Positions 7,128 through 15,225 are shown, numbered from the stretch's first letter. The stretch is DNA of 64,000 nt from Micromonospora_H sonneratiae (GCF_042679305.1 NZ_JBHTMP010000010.1:98001-162000), one strand, 5' to 3'. The notes: generated from the sequence alone by a model not told the origin. A program made the numbers and translations.

Positions 7128-8318
7128 ATGAGGTTGAACAGCAGAAACCTATCGAAACGGCGGGTCGCGCTGGGTGTGGCAGCGGGACTCGTTGCCCTCA
7201 CGGTCACGGTCACCGGGCTCGATCCGGCCGGAGGATCGGTGACCGGCTCCGACCCCGCCGCCACCCGGTTGCAGCGGGACACCGACGCGATCCACGCCCT
7301 CGGGGTGACCGGCGTTCAGGCCCGGGTGACCACCTCCGACGGCCGGCAACTCGTCGCCACCAGCGGCCTCGCCGACCGTGGCACCCGCCGACCGGTGCCG
7401 CCCAACGGACGCTTCCGGATCGCGAGTACCCGTAAGGCGTTCGAAGCCACCGTCATCCTGCAACTGGTCGGGGAACGCCGACTGTCCCTCGACGACACTG
7501 TCGAGCGGTGGCTACCCGGGTTGGTCCGCGGCAACGGCAACGACGGCCGACGGATCACCGTACGTCACCTCCTGCAGAACACCAGCGGCATCCACGACGA
7601 CCTGCCCGGCTACACGACGCCCGAGGAGTATCTTCAGCAACGATACGAGGTGTACACCCGCGAGCAACTCGTGGCACGGGCGATGAACCACCGGCCGGAC
7701 TTCGAACCCGGAGCGGGCTGGGCCTACTCCAACACGGGCTTCGTCCTGGTCGGCATGATCATCGAGCGGGTCACCGGTCGGTCCCTGCAACAGGAGGTCA
7801 CCGACCGGATCGTCGGTCCGCTCGGGCTGCACCACACCACCTGGCCCGGGACGTCGCCGTTCCTACCCCAGCCGCACGCTCGGGCGTACCAACTGTTCGA
7901 GACCGGTGAGCTGGTGGACGTCACCGAGCAGGTTCTGGTGGACCCGGATTCCATGGTCTCCAGCACCCGGGACCTCGACCGGTTCTTCCGTGCGCTGCTG
8001 GGCGGCCGGCTGCTGCGCCCCGCGCAACTGGCCGAGATGAAGCGAACGGTCGAGATCAACGAGGACATCAACGTGATCTGGCCGGGTGGCCGCTACGGGC
8101 TCGGCCTGGCCAGCCGTCCGCTGCCCTGCGGTGGCGTCTACTGGGGCCACGACGGCGGCGACGGCGGCTACATCACAGTCAACGGCGTCACCGACGACGG
8201 GCAGCGCAGCGCCGTGGTGTCCATGTCCGCCTCGCTCGGTGATTCGCTGGAGAGTCAACTCCAGCAGCAACGTGGCGCTGACACGCTGATCCAGAACGCT
8301 CTGTGCGGCGGGGTGTAG
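7128..8318 (+). CDS. Secreted serine hydrolase, class C beta-lactamase / DD-peptidase family
   Basis: A 396-residue protein with an N-terminal basic stretch and hydrophobic signal segment (about 11-35). The penicillin-binding fold motifs are present: SxxK as STRK (100-103), YSN (200-202) and HDGG near 343 in place of KTG. These fit a D-alanyl-D-alanine carboxypeptidase or esterase of the beta-lactamase family acting outside the membrane on peptidoglycan-like substrates. It has its own copy of the ABC promoter, so it should be induced together with the exporter. A role in remodelling the wall under antibiotic stress fits but is inferred. The ATG follows from the leaderless -10 box. Confidence 0.88.
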   Translation: MRLNSRNLSKRRVALGVAAGLVALTVTVTGLDPAGGSVTGSDPAATRLQRDTDAIHALGVTGVQARVTTSDGRQLVATSGLADRGTRRPVPPNGRFRIASTRKAFEATVILQLVGERRLSLDDTVERWLPGLVRGNGNDGRRITVRHLLQNTSGIHDDLPGYTTPEEYLQQRYEVYTREQLVARAMNHRPDFEPGAGWAYSNTGFVLVGMIIERVTGRSLQQEVTDRIVGPLGLHHTTWPGTSPFLPQPHARAYQLFETGELVDVTEQVLVDPDSMVSSTRDLDRFFRALLGGRLLRPAQLAEMKRTVEINEDINVIWPGGRYGLGLASRPLPCGGVYWGHDGGDGGYITVNGVTDDGQRSAVVSMSASLGDSLESQLQQQRGADTLIQNALCGGV

Positions 8319-8350
8319 CCAAGCCGTACGGCGTGTAACGAACGAGAGCC

Positions 8351-8377
8351 CTGACCGGCGATGGCCACTCCGGTCAG
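8351..8377. terminator. Terminator-like hairpin between converging genes
   Basis: CTGACCGG (8351-8358) and CCGGTCAG (8370-8377) form an 8-bp stem with an 11-nt loop. It sits after the hydrolase stop and before the end of the GntR gene on the other strand, so it can serve either direction. There is no U-tract. Confidence 0.5.
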
Positions 8378-8474
8378 AGCCGTTCCGGAGGAAAAACCCG
8401 GCAGGACGCCTCTTCGTCGAACGGTGCCAGAGGGGCGACTGCGCAGGGCGGGCCGGATTCGAGCCTGGCCGGCG

Positions 8475-9286
8475 TCAGGGCTTCCACCGTTTCAGCTCGG
8501 CCGGGTAGACAAGCTCGGTCCGGTCACCGGGGAAGACCACGTCGGCGACTTCCACGATCCGGTCGGTGATGTCGATGGAAGTCTTGCGGAGGGCCAGGAC
8601 CGACACCCCGGGTTCGATGTCGAGGAGTTCGGCCTCGTCCGGGGATGGTGGCCGTGCCCGTACCTCGTCGACGATGCGGGCCAGTTCGACGCCGAGGGTG
8701 AACAGTTGTGCTGTGTCCCGCCCGGCCAGGGTTCGTTGTCGGCGTCGAGCAGGTCAGGGTTCGCCTTCACTAGGTCGTACGGCAGGTAGGAGTAGGACAC
8801 CGACAGCGGTGCGCTCTCCTGCCGGGAGCTGGTCCAGTACACCCGACGTAGTAGCGGTGTGCCGACCGGCAGAACGAAGGCGTTGGCCATGTCGTCGTCG
8901 GCCGGCACCCGGGCGTACTCGGCGTGGAACTTCAGGTCATCGGTGGCCAGGCCGGTGTCGTGTTCGGTCCCGCCGGTCCCGCGCCGATGGCCCTCGTAGA
9001 GCAGGGCCCGGTCCTTCTCCCACTGGTACCGCTCGGTGTTACGCCGCCGTATCCGTCGGCAGGGTGCGCGTACGTAGGTGCCGCGTCCCTGTTCTGCTCG
9101 GACCAGGCCCCATTCGCGCAACTGGCGGATGGCGTTGCGGACGCTGGTACGGGACAGTCCGGACGACTCGGCCAGCTGGGTCTCACTGGGCATGGCCGCG
9201 CCCCGGGCGAGCTTGCCACTCATGATCTGGGCGCGCAGCTCCTCAGCGAGCTGTAGGTAGCGCGGACGCCGGTCGCGAGAGACCAC
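8475..9286 (-). pseudogene. GntR/UTRA transcriptional regulator with frameshift
   Basis: GTG 9286 follows a leaderless -10 box (TAGCGT, 9294-9299 on the complement). The N-terminal winged helix reads YLQLAEELRAQIMSGKLARG, then SRTSVRNAIRQLREWGLV. The UTRA ligand-binding domain follows to NEPWPGGTQH, where the frame is lost at about 8707-8710. The other frame then continues the domain cleanly (QLFTLGVELARIVDEV, LRKTSIDITDRIVEVADVVF, stop at 8475). Restoring one C, so that CACAAC reads CACCAAC, joins the halves. Without it the protein ends in 63 unrelated residues at 8492. This is either a recent pseudogene or a sequencing error; most of the gene is intact. Confidence 0.85.
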
Positions 9287-9485
9287 GCCGCCAACGCTAC
9301 CGCCGGGATGTCGACCTGTCTGGCGGGTGGGAACAGGGGGTACGGCGGTGTGGGCTGGTCTGCGGTCGCTGGCGGCCTGCGCACCTCGACTCCGTGGCCC
9401 GTGACTCGTGACCGAGGCGGGCCGCCTCGTGGGTGCCGTACGGGCCGACGGGGCGGCAGCATCCCCGGCCCGGCAAAACGAGGTA

Positions 9486-9514
9486 TTGACGATCGTGTGT
9501 GCGCTCTATAGCCT
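9486..9514 (+). promoter_or_regulatory. Sigma-70-type promoter for the PLAT gene
   Basis: TTGACG (9486-9491), a 17-nt spacer and TAGCCT (9509-9514) give a good vegetative actinobacterial promoter about 60 nt upstream of the PLAT-domain gene. No other gene lies between. Confidence 0.55.
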
Positions 9515-9572
9515 GCACTGAGCGCAGTCGTACAGCTACTTACCGTGATCATCGTTCGATGTGGAGGTCAAG

Positions 9573-9944
9573 TTGGCAGACTACCAAGTTCAAACCAAGA
9601 CCGGTGATGTCCACAATGGCGGTACGAACGCCAATGTCTTCATCACCTTCCACGGCAGTGACGGTGCCAGTGGACCCTACGAGTTGGACACCCCCGGTGA
9701 AAACAACTTCGAGCAGGGCGACCTGGACGCCTTCACGCTCCACGTCGACAACGCTGGTGCGCTCGAGAGCATCGACATCCAGATGGACGACACGGGTACG
9801 GCCAGTGGATGGTATCTGCAATGGGTCAGGGTCACCGATCCCAGCAATACCCAGTTCTGCTTTCCCTACGGCGGTTGGATGGGCGGCGGTGACGGGCCGA
9901 CCCAGGTCAACCTGAAGCCGTCCGACTCCGGCGACTGCAACTGA
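9573..9944 (+). CDS. Small PLAT/LH2-domain protein
   Basis: A ~123-residue protein that is essentially one PLAT/LH2 beta-sandwich: YQVQTKTGDVHNGGTNANVF, then LHVDNAGALESIDIQMDDTG, then WYLQWVRVTD. I place the start at TTG 9573 because GGAGG sits 7 nt before it. ATG 9561 is in frame, but then the GGAGG would lie inside the gene. No signal peptide is visible. PLAT domains bind lipids, membranes or other proteins, and are usually appended to lipases or lipoxygenases, so a stand-alone one is of unknown role. It has its own promoter and terminator. The C-terminal half has two cysteines (QFCFPYGG and GDCN at the end). Confidence 0.75.
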   Translation: MADYQVQTKTGDVHNGGTNANVFITFHGSDGASGPYELDTPGENNFEQGDLDAFTLHVDNAGALESIDIQMDDTGTASGWYLQWVRVTDPSNTQFCFPYGGWMGGGDGPTQVNLKPSDSGDCN

Positions 9945-9980
9945 TTCTGCTGTTCCGACAATCGGTCGTACGCGGAAGTC

Positions 9981-10010
9981 AGCCCGTAGCGCGTACCAGC
10001 GTTACGGGCT
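9981..10010 (+). terminator. Terminator of the PLAT gene
   Basis: AGCCCGTA (9981-9988) and TACGGGCT (10003-10010) form a perfect 8-bp stem, followed by TTCCTGTTCT. It lies 37 nt after the stop codon. Confidence 0.6.
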
Positions 10011-10510
10011 TTCCTGTTCTGTGGCCCACCCGGTCCCGGGTTGAGCGTGAAGCTTCCGATATGCGGCTGCCAGACGGGTGGCGCGGGATGGTCTCCGTTT
10101 TGTTGTGTCGTCACCGATCCGTGATTCGCTTCGCCATGCTGGCATCCGGCTTTCTGGGCTACCTCGTTGACGCGGGGCTGAGTTACCGACACGTACCGCG
10201 ACCAGGCCCATCGCTGTCGCAGACGGGAACGTCGCCGTAGGCGGCGCTTGTGCTGGTTTGGTCTGTCTAGCCCGCGCAGGCGTCCTAGCACATCTGTCCA
10301 CAATTGCAGAAGATCCCGTTCCGGCAGGATCTTCGGCCGCCACGCTTTTGATCAGGGCTGACCGGGCGGAAGTTGGTTCCGAATGATGCGATTCGCCGTT
10401 TGAGCTGGCAGGCTGCTGCGACGGCCAGGTCAAGTGTCACACTGGGCGGCATCTGAGGCACGGCCCAGCGTCTCGGAGTGAATATATTGCCATCGTGGAA
10501 AGGAGCGTCA
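10011..10510. other. Intergenic stretch without a supported gene
   Basis: No frame on either strand has a believable start and codon pattern. A 144-codon reverse-strand frame (10002-10433) is repetitive in Arg, Ala and Pro, the sign of an antisense shadow. AATATATT near 10481 with AAAGGAG at 10498 looks like expression signals for the reading frame at 10511. Confidence 0.4.
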
Positions 10511-10933
10511 ATGGTTGCGGAGCCTCACACCCTGCCCCTTGAGGCGATGGTTGTCGGGGACGCATCCTTCCGACGCAAGCTCAAATCCACAATGGACGTA
10601 TTGACGACTGTAGGCTACCGCCCGATCGGCTCGGACCCGGGGGTGGCCGGACCCGGGGTTCGCCGTCAGTCGACGGTCGACATGCGGCCCGGAGCCGGAC
10701 GAAGTGGTTGTCACCGCCATCGTGGCGGTGCACGGTTCCGGTTGCAGGTGATGATCGATCCAGACGTACGGATCATCGAAGACTGCTGTGCGGCCCGGCC
10801 TTCGATGTCGTCTCGTGATTCCGCTGGGCGAGGCCAACTTCGGGAAGGCTCGTCTCTCCGTCAACTCCTCAAGGTACGTGGGGGTACGGTCGGGATGAAC
10901 CGATCCGGATCGTGCGGTGCCACCCGTGGTTAA
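10511..10933 (+). pseudogene. Possible decayed small gene with good start signals
   Basis: ATG 10511 is preceded by AAAGGAG and a TATATT box. The first ~45 codons (MVAEPHTLPLEAMVVGDASF and on) have plausible composition. After about 10650 the frame turns into Arg/Ser/Gly-rich noise, while another frame briefly looks coding (PDEVVVTAIVAVHGSG, then a stop). This suggests one or more frameshifts in a gene standing just upstream of the roadblock cluster. I recognise no family, and the whole entry may be spurious. Confidence 0.25.
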
Positions 10934-11066
10934 ATCTGGCCGGATCCGCGCATTATCCAGTGCTGCCATGAAGCTACTGCGTGGCACGGATGCGACAGCT
11001 GTGCAATCGGGCGACGATCAGCCGGATCAATCGACCAGCGACATCATCATAAGTAGTGAGGAACAA

Positions 11067-11492
11067 GTGTCCGACATGAGTCTCTCTCAGATCGTCATCA
11101 ACGCCGTCAAGAGCTTCCGCAGTTCCGTACCTGACTGCGTTGCTGCTGGTGTCGTCGACATGTCAACCGGCATGCTCCTGTCCGTCGAGACGACGGACAG
11201 CCACCCGCAGGAGGTCCTGGACCTACTCGCAGCGGCGACCTTCGACCTCTTCCAGGGCCGGAACGTCACGATGATCGAGGACATGTTCAAGGCCCGGCGC
11301 GGGGTGAGCGGTGGGGGACACTACTTCCAGGAAATTCTGGTGAACAGCCAGAACCTGACCCACCTGTTCCTGCGCAGTACGGTCAGCCCCAACATCGTCG
11401 CTGCGATCGTCTGCCGACGCTCGGTCAACATCGGCATGATGTTTGCGCAGGCCCGACTCGTGATGCGACAGATGGAAGCCGAGGGGGTGTGA
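11067..11492 (+). CDS. Roadblock/LC7-like protein
   Basis: A 141-residue protein starting at GTG 11067, with GAGGAA 6 nt upstream; ATG 11076 is the next in-frame choice. The sequence SLSQIVINAVKSFRSSVPDC, then AAGVVDMSTGMLLSVET, and a final amphipathic helix with IVCRRSVNIGMMFAQARLVM fit the small alpha-beta roadblock/MglB fold. Roadblock proteins form homodimers and usually act on a Ras-like GTPase such as MglA or a conservon GTPase. No GTPase, kinase or DUF742 gene is next to it. It heads a run of three same-strand genes, two of which are roadblock-like. Confidence 0.65.
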   Translation: MSDMSLSQIVINAVKSFRSSVPDCVAAGVVDMSTGMLLSVETTDSHPQEVLDLLAAATFDLFQGRNVTMIEDMFKARRGVSGGGHYFQEILVNSQNLTHLFLRSTVSPNIVAAIVCRRSVNIGMMFAQARLVMRQMEAEGV

Positions 11493-11628
11493 GTCGGCCG
11501 GTACGTGCACACACGTAGGGCCGAGACGATCCACGAGGCCGTGGCGCTGGGATGGAGCGTTCGCAGACATCCCTGACGCCTGGGCGTCGCCGCTGCTGTG
11601 CGATAGGTAGCTCGAAGGGCGCACGAAG

Positions 11629-12390
11629 ATGTCCGGGCGGTTTGATGTCCTCCGCAAGGCCATGCAGATTCTCGGGGCGCGTTCGGTCACGGTGTTCTCG
11701 ATCGCGCCAGGATCCAAGGTTTGGTCGGTAGCCGAGAATCGGGCGACGATCGGCGATGAACCTGCCGCTGCCGCGGCCGATGTGGTCGCGACAGCCCAAC
11801 GTCTGGTGGAGTTGGCCGACCCAGGCAGCCCGCTGGACGAGGTTTTCGCGCTGGACGAGGCCTGGTTTCATGTGCTGTATCTCCTTGGCAGCCAGGAAAC
11901 CGGGCCTCAAGTGGCACACATCCTGCTCGACCGGAACCTGGCGAATCTCGCGGAGGCCCGCCGCGAGTTTCTGGCGCTGGTCGAGGCCGAGCGGGCGGCG
12001 CAGCAGGACACCGAGGAGTCAGGGCAGCGCGACGCCGACGAGCCGGCGCAGCAGGACACCGACGACTCGGGGCAGCGCGACACCGACCGGTCGGGGCAGA
12101 GTATGGCCGACCGGGCGGTGCAACCGGACACCGACCAGTCGGCGCAGGACGTTCCGATGCTCACGCCCCACGAGGTGCAAGGGGCATCGGCTGAAGCGGA
12201 AGCGGCACCTTCCGTAGCCGGACGGGTCGACTTTCCAAGGCGGATAGCGACGGTACGGAGAAAGCCGCAACCGCTACCCGGGGACGGAGCACCTGCCGGC
12301 CCCACCGTGTGGATGAACCATCTTGCGGGGCCGTTCGTATCAGATGAGCCGACGCTGCGTCGTGTGCTTGACGCGCTGCGCCGGCTGTAG
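11629..12390 (+). CDS. Hypothetical protein with roadblock-like N-terminus and acidic repeats
   Basis: A 253-residue cytoplasmic protein (MSGRFDVLRKAMQILGARSV). Residues 1-115 have the length and strand-helix pattern of a roadblock domain, with a conserved-looking FHVLYLLGSQETGPQVAHI. Residues ~120-180 are a low-complexity linker built from imperfect units of the type QQDTxxSGQRD, rich in Asp, Gln and Ser. The C-terminal ~60 residues are basic, ending WMNHLAGPFVSDEPTLRRVL. It lies between two roadblock-type genes and may bridge them. The family is not recognised and the domain call is by pattern only. Confidence 0.6.
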   Translation: MSGRFDVLRKAMQILGARSVTVFSIAPGSKVWSVAENRATIGDEPAAAAADVVATAQRLVELADPGSPLDEVFALDEAWFHVLYLLGSQETGPQVAHILLDRNLANLAEARREFLALVEAERAAQQDTEESGQRDADEPAQQDTDDSGQRDTDRSGQSMADRAVQPDTDQSAQDVPMLTPHEVQGASAEAEAAPSVAGRVDFPRRIATVRRKPQPLPGDGAPAGPTVWMNHLAGPFVSDEPTLRRVLDALRRL

Positions 12391-12450
12391 TGGGCGCACT
12401 TTGAGACCAGACCCTTCCCCGCCGGGGAGGGGCAGGCACAAGGGATCGGC

Positions 12451-12867
12451 GTGTATCTGGACGAGGAGAGCAGTCGGGCCATGCTTGCAGAGCTGGCCGC
12501 ACTGCGTGATCGGGTGTCGGGCGTACTTGGCTGCGTTCTTGCGGGCGTCGACGGACTCCTGATTCTCAATGATGCTGGCCCGGGCATCGAGCCGCACGAC
12601 GTCGCCGCGATGGCTGCGGCGACCGTGGGCCTCAGCCGGCAGTTCGGCCGGGCACTACATCAGGGGGTGTTCCAGGAGTGCACCGTCCGCAGCACCCAGG
12701 GACACTTCGCCGTGTACAGCGTCGGTGAGTGGGCGGTACTCGCCGTACGGGCCACCGAGGGGTTGAACATCGCGCGGCTCCATCTGGAGGCACGTGCCAT
12801 GGCGTCCCGCCTCGCCGACGCGCTGCCGACCAACCAGTGGTACGCCCAGACCTGGCCACCGTCGTAA
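12451..12867 (+). CDS. Roadblock/LC7-domain protein
   Basis: A 138-residue protein starting at GTG 12451, with AAGGGAT upstream. It shows a roadblock pattern: helix SRAMLAELAALRDRVSG, strand LGCVLAGVDGLLILND, helix EPHDVAAMAAATVGLSRQFG, then strands YSVGEWAVLAVRATEGLNIA. Such proteins are GTPase-activating or scaffold subunits in polarity and conservon systems. It is the third gene of the cluster. The 60-nt gap before it contains a GC hairpin (CCCTTCCCCGCCGGGGAGGGG, about 12412-12432), possibly attenuating it relative to the gene upstream. Confidence 0.75.
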   Translation: MYLDEESSRAMLAELAALRDRVSGVLGCVLAGVDGLLILNDAGPGIEPHDVAAMAAATVGLSRQFGRALHQGVFQECTVRSTQGHFAVYSVGEWAVLAVRATEGLNIARLHLEARAMASRLADALPTNQWYAQTWPPS

Positions 12868-13018
12868 GGCATCCCACCGCTCGGAGCACCGCTCGGTCTA
12901 CCGCTCAGGCCTCGGCTCGCTGACCGCGTAGCACCGACCGCGTACGAATCGAGGTCGAAAAGTCGGCCGCGTCCGGGTACCGTCCGGGCGCACAGTGGAC
13001 ACGAGGGGTGAGGACGGC

Positions 13019-13372
13019 ATGGACGGTGGCGACGGGACGACGATGCTGTGGCGTCCGACGGGCCCCGAGGAACTGGAACTCGTACGCCAGTCGGGCTGGC
13101 TGCGCTGGCCGCCCCGCCTCCCCGACCAGCCGATCTTCTATCCGGTCCTCAACGAGGACTACGCGATCATGATTGCCCGGGACTGGAACGTTCCGAGTTC
13201 CGGCGTCGGCTACGTGACCAGGTTCCGGGTCGAGTCGGAGTTCCTGCGCCGGTACCCGGTACGGCAGGTCGGCGGCAAGGCCATCCGTGAGCTGTGGGTG
13301 CCGGCGGAGGAGTTGGACGAGTTCAACCAGCACATCGTCGGACTGATCGAGCTGGTGCACGAGTTCCGCTAG
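13019..13372 (+). CDS. Conserved hypothetical protein
   Basis: A 117-residue soluble protein (MDGGDGTTMLWRPTGPEELE). The core, WPPRLPDQPIFYPVLNEDYA, then RDWNVPSSGVGYVTRFRV and WVPAEELDEFNQHIVG, is strongly reminiscent of a widespread but uncharacterised bacterial family of about 110 residues. I chose ATG 13019, with GAGGAC upstream. GTG 12995 would add eight residues. No neighbour suggests a partner. Function unknown. Confidence 0.7.
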   Translation: MDGGDGTTMLWRPTGPEELELVRQSGWLRWPPRLPDQPIFYPVLNEDYAIMIARDWNVPSSGVGYVTRFRVESEFLRRYPVRQVGGKAIRELWVPAEELDEFNQHIVGLIELVHEFR

Positions 13373-13482
13373 TTGGCCCGTGCCCGGGCCGGTACGCGCC
13401 GGTACGCCGATCCGGGGGCGATGGTCGGGGGCGGAACGGTGGCCGACCGAACACGGCGGGATCCGGCAACTAGGCTCTGATC

Positions 13483-14367
13483 ATGCGCGTGGGGATCGTG
13501 ATTCTTGCTGACCAGCGGTGGTCTGTTGGTGAGCGCCGTTGGCGCCAGGCCGAGGAGTGGGGTTTCGACCACGCCTGGACGTACGACCATCTGGGCTGGC
13601 GGGACCTGGTCGACGGCCCGTGGTTCGACTCGGTGCCCACATTGACCGCTGCGGCCATGGTCACCTCGCGGATCAGGCTGGGTACGCTGATCGCCTCTCC
13701 GAACTTCCGGCATCCAGTGCATTTCGCCCGGCAGGTGACCGCCCTCGACGACATTTCGGGTGGGCGGCTGCTGCTCGGCCTCGGAGCGGGCGGGATCGGG
13801 TTCGACGCGCATGTGCTCGGCAACGAACAGCTGTCGCCACGTCGCCGCGTCGACCGGTTCGGTGAGTTCACGGAATTGCTGGATCTGATCCTCAGCGGGG
13901 ACCGGGTCACCTGGCGGGGGGACTACTTCGCGGCGGTCGACGCCCGGAGCAACCCGGGCTGCGTACAGGATCCACGGGTGCCGTTCGTGCTGGCGGCGAA
14001 CGGTCCACGGTCGATGCGGCTGGTCGCCCGGTATGGCCAGGGGTGGGTGACGACCGGCGACACCTGCGAAGAGCTCGACGACTGGTGGCGTTCGGTGGCC
14101 AGACTGCGTGACCGGATGGACCGGGCCCTCGACGATGCCGGTCGTGATCGTGCCACTCTTGATCGTTACCTGTCCCTTGGCTCCGCCCCGGTCTTCTCCC
14201 TGTCCAGCGTCTCGTTCTTCACCGATGCGGTCGGCCGGGCCGCCGAGTTGGGTTTCACCGACGTGATCACCCACTGGCCACGTCAGTCGAGCTGGTACGC
14301 GGGGGACGAAGCCGTACTGGAGAAGGTGGCGGCGGACGTGTTGCCCCGGTTGCCGGGGCGCGGCTGA
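13483..14367 (+). CDS. LLM-class (luciferase-like, probably F420-dependent) oxidoreductase
   Basis: A 294-residue TIM-barrel enzyme of the bacterial luciferase superfamily. Typical segments are WGFDHAWTYDHL, TLTAAAMVTSRIRLGTLIAS, RHPVHFARQVTALDDISGGR followed by LLLGLGAGG, and FVLAANGPRSMRLVARYGQG. In actinobacteria this group mostly uses coenzyme F420, sometimes FMN; the substrate cannot be told. A -10 box TAGGCT (13471-13476) lies 6 nt before the ATG, so the transcript is probably leaderless, which also fixes the start. It is converging with the phosphoribosyltransferase gene and not in an operon. Confidence 0.9.
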   Translation: MRVGIVILADQRWSVGERRWRQAEEWGFDHAWTYDHLGWRDLVDGPWFDSVPTLTAAAMVTSRIRLGTLIASPNFRHPVHFARQVTALDDISGGRLLLGLGAGGIGFDAHVLGNEQLSPRRRVDRFGEFTELLDLILSGDRVTWRGDYFAAVDARSNPGCVQDPRVPFVLAANGPRSMRLVARYGQGWVTTGDTCEELDDWWRSVARLRDRMDRALDDAGRDRATLDRYLSLGSAPVFSLSSVSFFTDAVGRAAELGFTDVITHWPRQSSWYAGDEAVLEKVAADVLPRLPGRG

Positions 14368-14507
14368 TCAGAACCAGAACCAGAACCAGGGACGGGAGCA
14401 GGGCCGGGAGCCGGCGCCGGAGTCAGGCGCGGGAGCAGGACCAGGAGCAGGGGCGGGAACAGGGCCGGGGCCGGGATCAGGACCAGACCGGGGTCGGGGC
14501 GGACCGT
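14368..14507. repeat. Purine-rich low-complexity spacer
   Basis: The whole gap between two converging genes is made of short imperfect repeats on the plus strand: AACCAG three times at the start, then variants of GGGAGCAGGGCC and GGACCAGGAGCAGG. There is no gene and no clean hairpin. It probably grew by slippage and is not a CRISPR array, since units are short and unequal. Confidence 0.6.
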
Positions 14508-15059
14508 TCACGGTCCGAGGTCGTTGCCGGCGAGTATGGCGCGTACCCGTAGCTCGGTCGCCAGCTCGGCGGAACAGTCGGCGACGACCGCAGCGGTGCC
14601 GACCGGCTCGGCGGCGCGGGCGGAGATTACCTGATAGAGGGCGCGGAGCTGGGCGCCGGTGGCCACCCAGTCGTCCACCACGAGCACCCGGTCGCCGGGG
14701 CCCAGGTGCCGGTCCCGTACGCCCAGCGCCAGCGTCCGGCCCCGGTAGTCCGGGGGCGTGGTGCCCCAGGTGGTCGGTTCGGCGATCATCCGTTCACCCT
14801 GACCCTTGTACGCCGGCACGAAACCGACGCCGAGCGCCACCGCCACCAGCGGGCCGAGCATCAGTCCGGTCACCTCGGGGGCGACGACCACGGTCGGGCG
14901 CTCGGCCCGGAAAAGTTCGGCCAGCGCGGGACCGACCCGGGCCAGGATCTCCCGGTCGCGCCACCAGCCGGAGACGTCGCTGACCAGGTGGGTCGCCTGC
15001 GGTCCGGGGTCGATCCAGCGGAACTGTTCGAGCAGACGTTTCCTCAGCTCATCGGCCAT
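14508..15059 (-). CDS. Phosphoribosyltransferase-family protein, apt-like
   Basis: A 183-residue protein with the type I phosphoribosyltransferase PRPP loop VLVVDDWVATGAQLRAL (about 122-138) and the upstream strand VVVAPEVTGLMLGPLVAVAL. The PRPP motif has DDWVATG where adenine phosphoribosyltransferases have DDLLATG, so it is probably a purine-type enzyme or a regulator derived from one. Substrate specificity is not certain. I chose MADELRK at 15059; the frame allows MVNMADELRK at 15068. It is divergent from the rlpA-like gene. Confidence 0.75.
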   Translation of the reverse strand: MADELRKRLLEQFRWIDPGPQATHLVSDVSGWWRDREILARVGPALAELFRAERPTVVVAPEVTGLMLGPLVAVALGVGFVPAYKGQGERMIAEPTTWGTTPPDYRGRTLALGVRDRHLGPGDRVLVVDDWVATGAQLRALYQVISARAAEPVGTAAVVADCSAELATELRVRAILAGNDLGP

Positions 15060-15157
15060 GTTGACCATCGTCCGACAGGGGGAACGATCAACCCAGCTCG
15101 GGTCGGATGATCGGCTACACGTTTCATGGCAAATGCGGGCGAAGCGGATTGATCACG

Positions 15158-15188
15158 TTGACCTCCGAAGCGCGTCGCTGGCTACGGT
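15158..15188 (+). promoter_or_regulatory. Possible promoter of the rlpA-like gene
   Basis: TTGACC (15158-15163), a 19-nt spacer and TACGGT (15183-15188) upstream of the GTG at 15226. The spacer is long, so this is tentative. I looked for a riboswitch-like fold of the kind found before actinobacterial wall-hydrolase genes, but the leader is too short. Confidence 0.3.
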
Positions 15189-15225
15189 CCGCACCGGTCT
15201 CCTAGTCGATCGAAGGGACGGGTCG

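Noticed and set aside
11067..12867. A conservon (kinase, roadblock, DUF742, GTPase)
   Set aside because: Only roadblock-type proteins are present; no DUF742, no GTPase P-loop and no kinase within 5 kb on either side.
14368..14507. Repeat array that might be a CRISPR
   Set aside because: Units are 6-14 nt, irregular and without spacers; no cas gene is in the window.
15069..15225. Riboswitch before the rlpA-like gene
   Set aside because: The leader is too short and I cannot find the conserved core of the cyclic-di-AMP riboswitch class known from wall-hydrolase genes.
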